DNA of 35,791 nucleotides, from positions 1-35,791 of the forward strand of contig DAISIV010000035.1 in assembly GCA_036821825.1 (NCBI GenBank), written 5' to 3'. Below the pieces are notes generated by a model. It did not search any database and was not told the origin of the DNA. It saw only the letters and a program-made list of their open reading frames with translations. The stretch's first letter is position 1, and every line of letters begins with the position of its first letter. The position numbers and the translations under genes were made by a program. Origin of the DNA: CAITZA01 sp937915285. GTDB lineage: Bacteria; Desulfobacterota; Desulfomonilia; Desulfomonilales; Desulfomonilaceae. Shown piece after piece: positions 16,441-25,750 of the stretch.

Positions 16441-18813
16441 ATGAATGACATAAACAATTCCACTGAAGCGCTTGACGCAGAGGACACCCCTGGAGCCAGA
16501 CTATTCAATGGATATTGGCACAAACACCCGGAACTTATTGGTTTTATTTTGGAAAAGGCTCCCATCGCTGTTGCAGTAATAGGAAAAACAGACCAGGAAT
16601 TGCTTTATCAAAATCCAAAATGGTTTGAGATGTTTGGTTATGACGAGTCTGAGGTTTCCACGGAGGAGCAGTGGTTGGAGTCGGCTTACCCAGACCGTGA
16701 ATATAGGGATGAGGTCTCAGGGGAGTGGGCAACCAGGATTGAGAAAGCCATCAAAACTCAGGCAGCGACCGAGCCATTCGAAACCGTAATCAGATGTAGG
16801 GACGGTTCTCGAAAAAATGTGGAATGGGGGTTCGTCTCTACTGGGGAGCAGAATATCTATTGGGGTGTGGACCGGACAGAGCGTCATCGGCTTGAGGCCG
16901 AGCGTTCAGAAATGGACCAGAAATTCCGGCTTGCCTTTGAGAACGCAAATATTGGAGTGTGCCTGGTGGATCTTGGCGGCAGGCTTTTGCGGGTAAACAA
17001 CAAACTTTGCGAAATGCTGGATTGCACAAAGGCCGACCTCGAGGGATCTTCAGTTAATGAAAAAGCCCATCCAGATGATTTGGATGTGAGTCCTCGCTTC
17101 ATTAATGAGGCATTAATGGGGAAAAACGAGGTTTTCGAGTTCGAAAAACGCTTCATCAGCAAGCATGGCAAGATTGTTTACACCAAGGTTTCAAGCTCTC
17201 TGGCCCGGGACCACCTGGGCAATCCACTGTATTTCATATCTCATGTGATGGACATCTCCGATTCCAAACGAGCAGAGCAGAGACTCCAGCAGAGTGAAGA
17301 ACGATTCCGTCTCATGTTCGAGAAAAATGATGCCGTAATGCTGCTGTTGGATCCAAAAACAGGATCGATAGTGGACATTAATGACGCGGCATCGAGGTTC
17401 TACGGATATGATCGCGAGACCCTGCGCAAAATGAACATTTCGCAAGTAAATACTCTCCCCAGAGCGGAAATAGAGAGGGCCATTTCCCTGATACTAAGTG
17501 GTGAGCAGAACCACTTCATATTCCCGCATCTACTGGCTACTGGGGAAACAAGAACGGTGGAGTTATATTCTACCCCAATTGAACTTGAGGGAAAAACTCT
17601 CCTGAGTTCGATCATCCACGACATCACTGACCGTCTGCGAGACGAACAGGAAAAAAAGGAGCTTCAAGCGCAACTCTTCCAATCCCAGAAAATGCAGGCG
17701 CTGGACACACTGGTGGGGGGAATTGCGCATGATTTTAACAACATGTTGCAGATAATAACCGGGTACAGTGAAATTCTGATGTCTGGAGTCGATGACGCCA
17801 CCAAACAGCCGGCCATTCTAAACAACATTCTCACGACATCAAGGGAAGGCGCTGAACTTGTGAAAAAGCTCCTCGCGTTTGGACGTCGCTCACAGGCGAC
17901 GCCAAGGCCCATTGATTTGAATGATCAAATCAGAAGGATGGCGAGCCTCATTTCAAGCAACCTGCCTCCAAATGTAAAACTGGAACTGTCTTTAACTGAG
18001 CTTCCTTCGACAGTCAGGGCGGACCGGAACCAGATTGACCAGATGCTGATCAACCTTGCCTCCAATGCGTCAGAGGCCATGCTGAATGGTGGTGTTTTAA
18101 AGATATCCACTGAACGGGTATTGCTAAATGAGCAAGACTTCGCTAACGATCCCGATTTAAGTCCAGGGGACTATGTTACCCTGACGGTGACTGACACCGG
18201 GGCCGGCATGGATAAACAAACTATTGAGAGAATATTCGATCCCTTTTACAGTACAAAACCAAGGGGATCAGCTCGGGGCACCGGGCTGGGCCTGTCTGTG
18301 GTCAAGGGAATCGCACAGCAGCAAGGCGGGTTAGTAAAATGCTCAAGCGAATTGGGCAAAGGTAGTCGTTTCACTGTCTATTTCCCGGCCCTGGACACGG
18401 CGCAGGCTGCTGCAGACTCTGGGAGCGGAGTTGTCCAGGATGCTGTCGTCCACACTATCATGATAGTGGAGAACAACTCCTTGGTGGCTGAACTGGAACA
18501 AACAATCCTTCAATCAGCCGGTTACAAGGCTGTTATTGTCAATACCATGAGTCAGGCGGTTGAGATTTTCAGGCAAAACCCGTACGGGATTTCCCTCGTC
18601 CTGCTAGATCCAATGATGACTGGAGTGGCAGGAAAAGATTATATGAAAGAGATGGTGAAAATTAACCCGGCGCTCAGGATTGTTGTAGTGAGTAGTTCGG
18701 GTCCGGAAGATGACATTTTCCGGGAAGTTGCCCCCTATGTGAGGAGATTTATCCGCAAGCCTTGTGGAAATGACAAAATTATCGAAGCGGTCCGTTTAGC
18801 TCTGTTAGATTGA
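16441..18813 (+). CDS. Soluble triple-PAS hybrid histidine kinase with degenerate receiver
   Basis: This 790-residue kinase has no membrane helix. Three PAS domains lie at about 30-150, 155-280 and 285-400. They are followed by HisKA (GGIAHDFNN, phospho-His430), HATPase_c (DTGAGM, ARGTGLGL) and a receiver at about 670-790. The receiver keeps a phospho-Asp (D723) and the switch lysine (K773-P), but its metal-binding acidic pair is Glu677-Asn678 followed by Asn679 instead of the usual D/E-D. The second carboxylate is lost, so Mg2+ binding and phosphorylation may be weak. PAS domains sense cytoplasmic signals such as redox, light or small ligands, and no cofactor motif is evident. The start ATG 16441 has GGAG 9 bases upstream. 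It stands alone, convergent with the next small gene. Confidence 0.95.
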   Translation: MNDINNSTEALDAEDTPGARLFNGYWHKHPELIGFILEKAPIAVAVIGKTDQELLYQNPKWFEMFGYDESEVSTEEQWLESAYPDREYRDEVSGEWATRIEKAIKTQAATEPFETVIRCRDGSRKNVEWGFVSTGEQNIYWGVDRTERHRLEAERSEMDQKFRLAFENANIGVCLVDLGGRLLRVNNKLCEMLDCTKADLEGSSVNEKAHPDDLDVSPRFINEALMGKNEVFEFEKRFISKHGKIVYTKVSSSLARDHLGNPLYFISHVMDISDSKRAEQRLQQSEERFRLMFEKNDAVMLLLDPKTGSIVDINDAASRFYGYDRETLRKMNISQVNTLPRAEIERAISLILSGEQNHFIFPHLLATGETRTVELYSTPIELEGKTLLSSIIHDITDRLRDEQEKKELQAQLFQSQKMQALDTLVGGIAHDFNNMLQIITGYSEILMSGVDDATKQPAILNNILTTSREGAELVKKLLAFGRRSQATPRPIDLNDQIRRMASLISSNLPPNVKLELSLTELPSTVRADRNQIDQMLINLASNASEAMLNGGVLKISTERVLLNEQDFANDPDLSPGDYVTLTVTDTGAGMDKQTIERIFDPFYSTKPRGSARGTGLGLSVVKGIAQQQGGLVKCSSELGKGSRFTVYFPALDTAQAAADSGSGVVQDAVVHTIMIVENNSLVAELEQTILQSAGYKAVIVNTMSQAVEIFRQNPYGISLVLLDPMMTGVAGKDYMKEMVKINPALRIVVVSSSGPEDDIFREVAPYVRRFIRKPCGNDKIIEAVRLALLD

Positions 18814-18854
18814 CTTTCGCCTGATCGTGATTGCTGTTTTCAGGAGAATCTTCG

Positions 18855-19217
18855 TCACCATAGCCTAAGCAGTTTCCTGCCATCCCTCATTTCAGCCCTT
18901 GCCAGTTCCATGTGCCTTAGAGCGGCAAATTCACGCTGGAACTCAGACTCAGAGACTTGCAGTCTCTCAATCAAAGCCCTGGTTTCGATTCCGCCGGTCT
19001 CCCCGAGTATTTTCAGTATCGCCTCCTGCGTTTTATTAACCTGTGCGCCTGAATTATTTTCCAGCCTGGAACAGGACTTGGCCGAATGAACAGCCCATGG
19101 ATCACATGTTCTGGTAGGAGAGAGAGTGTCCATGTAACAGTCCTCACAGAGTATTTTTCCGAGATGCTCATATTCCCGGCCCTCGGCTACATCAACTCCG
19201 CACTTTTGACATATCAT
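18855..19217 (-). CDS. Zinc-ribbon plus winged-helix small protein
   Basis: This 120-residue protein has an N-terminal four-cysteine metal site, C3-x2-C6 and C24-x2-C27, of LIM/zinc-ribbon style. A short conserved-looking CDPWAVHSAKS segment follows. The C-terminal half (about 60-120) has the spacing of a winged helix-turn-helix (TQEAILKILGETGGIETRALIERL...). It may therefore bind nucleic acid or act as a small regulator. I recall similar proteins of unknown function in Deltaproteobacteria but can assign no name. ATG 19217 has AAGGAG 7 bases upstream. It lies 128 bp downstream of the heme-sensor kinase on the same strand, so it may be cotranscribed with it and could be its only local candidate effector. 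Confidence 0.82.
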   Translation of the reverse strand: MICQKCGVDVAEGREYEHLGKILCEDCYMDTLSPTRTCDPWAVHSAKSCSRLENNSGAQVNKTQEAILKILGETGGIETRALIERLQVSESEFQREFAALRHMELARAEMRDGRKLLRLW

Positions 19218-19345
19218 CTTATAACTCCTTGAATTATTAAGACTACTTAAGGTTTTTTGTCAGGCTGTCATATTCCCTGTCGAATGTCATTACCGAACTG
19301 CGCATCAAGACTATTCTACTTTAAAAATCATGGAAACAATTTGAT

Positions 19346-22300
19346 TCAGAGGGAGCCATCCATGACTTCCCTAATAGCGGCGGCCAGTTCATTTTTCATG
19401 GCCGGTTTTGACACCACCGTTCGAATCCCTCCCGTCTCAATCTGATCCTCCGTCAACCTTTCGTTCCATCCGGAGCATATAATTATGGGGATAGCAGGTC
19501 GCAAAAACGATAGTTTCTCAACAAGCTCAAGCCCTGACATTTCCGGCATCATCAAGTCGGTGATAATGACATCGAACTGCTGCGGGTTTTCCAGAACCAT
19601 TTTAACGGCTTCTACCGGACTGGTTGATTTGATCACGGTGTATCCGAGCCGCCGAAGTTGCCTCTCATACATGTCAACAAGAACGATCTCGTCATCGACA
19701 ACAAGGACCCGTTCAGTCCCTCTTGGGATCGAAGGGGTTTTGTCGATTTCAACCAAACATGTGTCACTTTCCTCTACCACAGGGAAATATACAGTAAATT
19801 CAGTTCCAATCCCTAACCTACTATCAACCGTAATGGCGCCCCTGCAACTTTCCACTATTGCGTGAACAACAGACAAGCCCATACCGGTACCCTCACCTTT
19901 TTCCTTCGTGGTAAAATACGGGTCGAATATCTTGTCCAGTATTTCAGGGGAGATTCCGGAGCCATTGTCGGATACCCTTAACCTGACGTGCTTGCCGGGC
20001 GCCAGATGAGTATGATTATTGGTGAAAGCGGCGTCAAGGACTACCTGATCGAGTTTTACGAATACAGTTCCCTTTTTCAATGGCATGGATTGGGCGGCGT
20101 TCACACACAGATTCATAAGCACTTGATGGATCTGGGTCGGATCGCCGATAATCATCCCGGGATTCACACCTATCACCCCATCAATCTCAATGGTTGGAGG
20201 TATGGCGGCTTTGAGGAATTTGAGACCTTCCTTGACCAGAGGGCTCATCTCCAGAGTAGTTATATTGGGTTCCGAACGCCTGCTGAAGGTGAGTATCTGC
20301 TTGACCATTTCCTTTGACCGTCCCGCCGCGTCCCTAACCTTGGAAAGATTTGTGTAAGCCCGGCTATCAACGGGCAGATCATCCATGACCAGCTCGGTGT
20401 ATCCCGTTATGGCCTGTATTATGTTATTGAAATCGTGAGCTATCCCTCCGGCCAGGGCCCCTATGGCCTCCATCTTCTGCGATTGCGACAACTGGTTTCG
20501 AAGATTTTCCTCAACCGTGATATCGGTAGCCATCTGGACGTAATTCACTATTTGGCCAGTTGCGTCCCTCACTGGCGAAATAGCGGCTCGTTCATGAATC
20601 AGGGAACCGTCCTTTTTTCTGTTGATAATATGGCCCGTCCATACATTTCCGGTTGAGACCGTTTTCCACATCTCATCGTAAAATGCCTGATCATGTTGAC
20701 CGCTATTCAGGATGGAAGGATGTTGTCCTATCGCCTCTTCCCTGGTGTAGCCGGTGGAAACCTCAAATGCGGGATTGACATAGACTATCCTGCCTTCCAC
20801 ATCCGTGATCAGGACCCTTTCTGCAGCCTGATCAACGGCAGTAGCAAGCCTGGCGTACTCAGCCTGATTCTTTTTCAGATCATCGATGTCACGGACAACC
20901 GTGAGAGCGTGCGGAACTCCATGAAGCTCAAAAATCGCTGATGACAATAATCCGGCAATTGACCGACCGTCCTTCGTCATGAAATGTATTTCATAATTCG
21001 TCAATTGAGCGTCCTTTTTGAGGCGGTCGATGTATTCGTGGCGTTTCTCAGGTTCGGCCCAAAGCCCTAGCTCAATGGATGTCTTCCCCAGGACCTCTTG
21101 CCGGCTGTAACCGGTTGACTTAAGAAAACTATCGTTTACGTCAACATATGTTCCATTATCCACGCGGCGAATCGAGATCGAATCGGGACTTGTCCGAAAA
21201 ACCGTTCTGAAAAGTGTTTCACTATCCATTAGGGATTGGCGGGCCCTGTCAAGTTCTGTGATATCAATTACCGTGACGGCTATATATGCAGGGACACCAT
21301 GATCATCGTTTATTATTGAGCCATTCAACAGGCTGGGAAAGACGGTCCCGTCTTTTCGCATCTGCCACGTTTCGGTCAGTTCCATCCTGCCTTTCTCGAT
21401 CAAAATCTCCCTGATGGAATCTATGGATTTAATCTGCTCCTCCGTATGAAATATGTTTATCTGAGCCCCGAGGCACTCTCCGACCTCGTAGCCATGCATT
21501 CGGGCCAGCGCTTCGTTAACATAATAAAGTTTTCCATCAAGATCCGCTATGCCTTGGCCTGAAACCGAACCATCGGACATCGTTTTGAAGCGCCGAAGTT
21601 CGTCCTCAACCAGTTTCCTAGCGGTAATGTCGGAGCAAGTCCCGCACACATATTCGAGTTTTCCGTCCAGACCCTGGATGGGATAACCCCGGTTGAGAAC
21701 CCAGCGAATCGATCCGTCGGGCCGAAGGGTCCGAAATTCAATACAGAATTCTGTTCCTTTGGCCTGCGACTCAGACATGGTCTTCTTAAAAAGTTCCAGG
21801 TCGTCAGGATGCACGATCGAGTAGAATTCACCGGGATTTTTGTAAATCGCATCCGGTTTTTGACCCCATATGGTCTCATACGCCTTACTGATGAACTCGA
21901 TTTTTCGGGTCCTGAGGTCGAACAGCCAGAACACGTCCTGGATTGCCCCCGAAACAAGCTCGAATTTCTGCTGGCTTTTCCTTAGGTCTTCGAGAATAGA
22001 CTGCTGATCGGAAACCTGGCCGGAAATGACCCAGTGGCTGATTCCCAGCCCAAGCATTCCAAGGAACCAAATGCAGCCATAGGTCAGGGCGTTGGTGTCA
22101 GAATGCCCTGCAAATGTGTCCGCGAACTTGTCCCACGGAAGTGAAACACTGATCCCGCCCCTCAAATCACCGATCCGGTGTCCCTGAGTGGAATGACATT
22201 TCATACAGGATTCTTCCACCATCAAAGGCGCCATGTATCTGAAATATTTCTGACCATCAATGTCAGAAATGGCCCAGTGTTCTTTCAGACCATCCTTGAA

Positions 22301-22756
22301 TTTGTGAAGTGTGTCGCGCTCCCAAGGGTCAGGACTGTTACCAGGACGAATCGGATCAAGGCTTGTAATGTGACCCTGAAGTCCATACTCCTGCTCCCCG
22401 AGTTCATGAACCTGGCGCGTCATATAGGATGGATTGATAAGCGTCAATTTAAGACCGTTGTCTGTGTTCAGGTCGCGATTTGGGACGTCCGCAAGGTGAG
22501 GATTGGGGTGGGCACGGTCCGACAATGGAACATAGACTCCCCCGTGGAGGGAGGCCCATTTACGATAGACGAGGTCTTTCCGGAAACTCTCAATAGCCGC
22601 CAATTTGGCGACAGCCAATGCGTCGAGATAGTGTTCCCGTAATGAGTTCAAATAAAGGAAAACCATTACCAGTGACCACAGTACGCCTATTATTACGAAC
22701 GTGGTGTAGGTCATTCTTTTTATTGGATATACAACACCGATATTACGAATTACCAA
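19346..22756 (-). CDS. Membrane hybrid kinase with c-type-heme DUF3365/Tll0287-like sensor
   Basis: This 1136-residue hybrid kinase has a membrane helix at about 17-38, a periplasmic sensor to about 220, and a second helix at about 225-246. The sensor carries C184-M-K-C187-H188, a c-type heme attachment motif, in a context (KYFRYMAPLMVEESC...) like the DUF3365/Tll0287 fold. Four PAS domains follow, then HisKA with phospho-His774, HATPase_c (DNGSGI, GEGTGMGL) and a receiver with Asp1067 and KP. Flanking membrane helices put the heme outside the cytoplasm, as cytochrome c maturation requires. It probably senses redox state or a gas such as NO, CO or O2. The start codon is TTG 22756, with AGGGGG about 10 bases upstream; ATG at residue 15 is the alternative. 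Confidence 0.94.
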   Translation of the reverse strand: MVIRNIGVVYPIKRMTYTTFVIIGVLWSLVMVFLYLNSLREHYLDALAVAKLAAIESFRKDLVYRKWASLHGGVYVPLSDRAHPNPHLADVPNRDLNTDNGLKLTLINPSYMTRQVHELGEQEYGLQGHITSLDPIRPGNSPDPWERDTLHKFKDGLKEHWAISDIDGQKYFRYMAPLMVEESCMKCHSTQGHRIGDLRGGISVSLPWDKFADTFAGHSDTNALTYGCIWFLGMLGLGISHWVISGQVSDQQSILEDLRKSQQKFELVSGAIQDVFWLFDLRTRKIEFISKAYETIWGQKPDAIYKNPGEFYSIVHPDDLELFKKTMSESQAKGTEFCIEFRTLRPDGSIRWVLNRGYPIQGLDGKLEYVCGTCSDITARKLVEDELRRFKTMSDGSVSGQGIADLDGKLYYVNEALARMHGYEVGECLGAQINIFHTEEQIKSIDSIREILIEKGRMELTETWQMRKDGTVFPSLLNGSIINDDHGVPAYIAVTVIDITELDRARQSLMDSETLFRTVFRTSPDSISIRRVDNGTYVDVNDSFLKSTGYSRQEVLGKTSIELGLWAEPEKRHEYIDRLKKDAQLTNYEIHFMTKDGRSIAGLLSSAIFELHGVPHALTVVRDIDDLKKNQAEYARLATAVDQAAERVLITDVEGRIVYVNPAFEVSTGYTREEAIGQHPSILNSGQHDQAFYDEMWKTVSTGNVWTGHIINRKKDGSLIHERAAISPVRDATGQIVNYVQMATDITVEENLRNQLSQSQKMEAIGALAGGIAHDFNNIIQAITGYTELVMDDLPVDSRAYTNLSKVRDAAGRSKEMVKQILTFSRRSEPNITTLEMSPLVKEGLKFLKAAIPPTIEIDGVIGVNPGMIIGDPTQIHQVLMNLCVNAAQSMPLKKGTVFVKLDQVVLDAAFTNNHTHLAPGKHVRLRVSDNGSGISPEILDKIFDPYFTTKEKGEGTGMGLSVVHAIVESCRGAITVDSRLGIGTEFTVYFPVVEESDTCLVEIDKTPSIPRGTERVLVVDDEIVLVDMYERQLRRLGYTVIKSTSPVEAVKMVLENPQQFDVIITDLMMPEMSGLELVEKLSFLRPAIPIIICSGWNERLTEDQIETGGIRTVVSKPAMKNELAAAIREVMDGSL

Positions 22757-23065
22757 ACGTCAATTGCCCCCTATTTGAAATTCAAATCAAGCGCATTGGC
22801 TTTTACCAGTCTTTCTTAACAACAATCTGATCTTTTCTAGCATGGATTCCGAATTAGTTGAATGACATGGATGCCAAAAAAACGATTTTGTTCGTGACAT
22901 GGAACGCTGCGTAAGCTTTTCGGCGTTGAATGATTGCTATCTGAATTCGGGGAGCTTTTAGAGGTTAATGTGGCGCTTGAGGATTCTTCTGAAAGAAATC
23001 CTGATCAGGCGATGAACGGTGTCAACGCCTGATTCGGACTCTATACATGATTCCCAAGTCAAAAA
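22757..23065. other. Intergenic region between two minus-strand genes
   Basis: This 309-bp non-coding stretch should hold the promoter of the heme-sensor kinase and the 3' end of the Mre11/Rad50-type operon. I see the hairpin at 23003-23034 and a smaller stem at 22981-23001 (GGATT ... AATCC). No clear promoter hexamers or small gene were found. Confidence 0.3.
23003..23034 (-). terminator. Hairpin after the Mre11/Rad50-type operon
   Basis: ATCAGGCG (23004-23011) pairs perfectly with CGCCTGAT (23026-23033). Inside, TGA and TCA add three more pairs after a single A-A mismatch. On the minus strand it lies about 30 bases after the ATPase stop codon and is followed by a mixed T-rich stretch (GGATTTCTTTC), giving a plausible but imperfect intrinsic terminator. 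Confidence 0.5.
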
Positions 23066-25750
23066 TTATACTGCCAGCAAATCAATGAACCTGGCCGACT
23101 CCAAACTGCGGTATCGCTCTGGATGGCATGTCATGATAATGACCTGGAAACGTTGGGTCATTTCTGAGAGTATTTCGAGAATTCGATCCATACGCTGGGC
23201 GTCCGTCGCTGTGAGCACGTCATCGAGGAGCATGAAATGGCGCTCATCCCGGATGAGCGTTTCTGCCAGTGCAAGCCTGACAGCCAGGTGTAGCTGTTCA
23301 CTCTCCCCGCCGGAGATATTGTCCAGCGAGACGGGCGCCTGGACCGCTTGCGGCAATATGGATTCCGGGACAAAATTCTGTTTGAGGCTCACAGCTTTGA
23401 ACCTGGAGTCGCCGATCCTTTGCATTATATCGGCTGCCCTCGATTCTACGGGCTCAGTTATCCCCGAAAGGGCCTCCTCCCGACGTTGACTGAGGGTGTT
23501 GTTCAAAAGTTTTATTGCGTCCTGACGAAGTAACTCCCTATCGTAATTTCTCTTCAGGTGGCCCAGTTTTTCCTCTAGGTATGCAATAGTTGTATAAGGG
23601 GCTTTTTCAGCTGCAGTTCCAAGCAGCGCCTGCTTTCCAACGAGGTCGTCCTTTAGCTGACCGGCCAGTTCGCGTGCGCCTTTTAGTTCAGTCGACAACG
23701 ACTCCAAGCGTGGGCCGGGATTCTCTCCAAACTGCCGGATTTCATTGTTAAAGGTTTCCAGAACTACACGTGCGGCGCTCAGTTTTATAGCTATTGATTC
23801 AAGCTCTTTTGATCTGAATTCAGTAGTCTTTCCATCCTGTTGCCTGATTTTGAGTTCTTGCGCATACGAGGCCAGATCAGTCTCCCTTGTCTTCAGATCC
23901 TTCGGGAGTTGCTCAAGTTCAGTCTTGAGTTTCTCGATGGCGAGGTCAGCGTTTCTCAAAGAGGGTTCAAGTTTGGCAAGTTCGGGCCTTATAAGTTCTA
24001 AAGCTTCCTGATTCTCCCTATCCATCTTTTCCGGATCAGGAAAGGATTCACTCCATTCAGGATTGAGGACTAGCCTTTCTGCGCTCTTTTTTGAGAGGCT
24101 TTCCATTTCCTTTAACATGGATTCATAGTCATACTTATCAAGAATTCGGGTCATGTCACGGGTCAGTTCCTGGATTTTCGCGTCAATGGAAACTGATGAT
24201 TCATATGCTTGTTCCAAAGCCGTGACACTGGCGTCTGAGAATGGAGCCGAAGCCTCTTCCAATAGAGCCTTGAATTCTTGCAGATCGGCTTTTTCCCGTT
24301 CAACCGAAATTTCAGGTCCCGACACCTTCATCGCCATGACACCCGGTATCCTTGCTGATATGGATCCAGCTCCAGAGAAGCCTACCGGGAGTCCTGGGGT
24401 AAGGTTCTCGACACGATTCTGACCATCCGAGGTGACCTCAACTGTCATGGCTTTTTCCGGGATCAGCTCCAGGCGCAACAGTGACATCTCCAGTTTCCTG
24501 CTGATGTCCGTTACTCCTGCGTGAAGTTCTTTAATCTTGCGGAGAGTCTCTCTGTCAGGCGCATTTAGGGCCGATTTTGCCAACTTGAGAGACTGAATTT
24601 CCCTTCTCAGCCCTTCTGTCTGGACCTTTCTGGCCTGGAGGTCATTAAGGTTTCCGGCAATCCTGACATAATCACGGGCCGCCTGAATAACGTTCCTTTG
24701 TCTGGACAATACTTCTTCCCGAGATTTGAGCATGGCCACCTGCTGGCTGAGTATGTCATGCTTGCCCATGGCCTGCTCAAGCTCTGCCTGTTTTTCGGGA
24801 AGCTTATCCTCTAGTTCCTTTATTAAGCCCCCAGTCTCAGCGATTAGCCTCGAATACCTGTCAATATCCTTGATTGTCACGTCCAGGTTTTTGAACGACA
24901 ATTCCTCATTACGTATTTCGAGTTCACACGTTTGTTTATTTCGAAACAATTCATCGTATTTTTTCTTTTTATCTTCGAGGTCTTGCTGGTTGGCTTCCAG
25001 TTCTTTGACGTGATTCAGTGAGATATTGATCCTGCCGTTGAGTTCGGTGACGCTGGTAGAAAGTCTTTCAAATGTTTCAAGGTCAAGCCTGGCAATGTCC
25101 AGATCCCGTTGCGCCTGATCAATTTCATTTTTAAGGCGACTCAACTCTGGATGTGCCCCTGACCCGGATTTTTCTCTTCCGGTGGGTGTGAAATATTTTA
25201 GGTAGCGCGTCTGGATCATTTCTTCGTAAACACCGGTCCCACCAACCTGGGCGCTTAACACTGTTCGAATGTTTCTCTGGAGATCGTCCGAAAGGCTATC
25301 TATCTCGATTCTACCCTGGTGCGCCAGCAGGATTTTTGACAAAAGCCACTTTTCCTTCTTGCCGGTGTCCAGAGCCTTGTCGAGTATGTTGAGAATGGCC
25401 TCATCGGCATGCTTGCTCTCGGATATCTTGGCGAAATCCAGACCTTTTTTTGCCATTAATTCGGATTTTTTGTCTACGAGGAACTTCTTCTTCAACCTGT
25501 AGTCGACGCCTGCGTCGCTGAAGTCGATTTCTACATAAGGCCCAAGCATTGCTCCCCACGGAACAACCGATTTGATCTCGCCCCTGGCGGAATCGTGATT
25601 CAACAGAAAACCGTTTCGTATCGCCTCAAAGAGAGATGATTTTCCCGACCCGTTCGGCGCGTGAACTATATTCAGCCACGGATCAAAACCGGTTAGTTCC
25701 AGTCGGTTGAAACATCTCCAGGATTCCAGGGTTACAGATTTCAATATCAT
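23066..25750 (-). CDS. Rad50/SbcC-like coiled-coil ATPase without zinc hook
   Basis: This 894-residue SMC/Rad50-type ATPase has Walker A N33-G-S-G-K-S38, a long split coiled coil (about 200-420 and 485-760), signature S813-G-G-E816 and Walker B LLD843-D844. With Mre11-type partners such enzymes tether and process DNA ends. It lacks the central CxxC zinc hook: its only cysteines are C13, C275 and C875. The centre instead holds a roughly 60-residue beta-rich insert (about 425-482, with TVEVTSDGQ and ARIPGV). That insert and the Asp-Asp Walker B recall the YhaN/COG4717-like group rather than canonical SbcC. ATG 25750 overlaps the nuclease stop (ATGA), so the pair is cotranslated. Confidence 0.92.
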   Translation of the reverse strand: MILKSVTLESWRCFNRLELTGFDPWLNIVHAPNGSGKSSLFEAIRNGFLLNHDSARGEIKSVVPWGAMLGPYVEIDFSDAGVDYRLKKKFLVDKKSELMAKKGLDFAKISESKHADEAILNILDKALDTGKKEKWLLSKILLAHQGRIEIDSLSDDLQRNIRTVLSAQVGGTGVYEEMIQTRYLKYFTPTGREKSGSGAHPELSRLKNEIDQAQRDLDIARLDLETFERLSTSVTELNGRINISLNHVKELEANQQDLEDKKKKYDELFRNKQTCELEIRNEELSFKNLDVTIKDIDRYSRLIAETGGLIKELEDKLPEKQAELEQAMGKHDILSQQVAMLKSREEVLSRQRNVIQAARDYVRIAGNLNDLQARKVQTEGLRREIQSLKLAKSALNAPDRETLRKIKELHAGVTDISRKLEMSLLRLELIPEKAMTVEVTSDGQNRVENLTPGLPVGFSGAGSISARIPGVMAMKVSGPEISVEREKADLQEFKALLEEASAPFSDASVTALEQAYESSVSIDAKIQELTRDMTRILDKYDYESMLKEMESLSKKSAERLVLNPEWSESFPDPEKMDRENQEALELIRPELAKLEPSLRNADLAIEKLKTELEQLPKDLKTRETDLASYAQELKIRQQDGKTTEFRSKELESIAIKLSAARVVLETFNNEIRQFGENPGPRLESLSTELKGARELAGQLKDDLVGKQALLGTAAEKAPYTTIAYLEEKLGHLKRNYDRELLRQDAIKLLNNTLSQRREEALSGITEPVESRAADIMQRIGDSRFKAVSLKQNFVPESILPQAVQAPVSLDNISGGESEQLHLAVRLALAETLIRDERHFMLLDDVLTATDAQRMDRILEILSEMTQRFQVIIMTCHPERYRSLESARFIDLLAV

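Noticed and set aside
22178..22642. 154-codon frame antisense to the heme-sensor domain
   Set aside because: The minus-strand reading has clear heme, membrane and PAS features. This frame has none.
23019..23489. 156-codon frame antisense to the Rad50-like C-terminus
   Set aside because: Ser-rich shadow of the signature and Walker B region, with no independent support.
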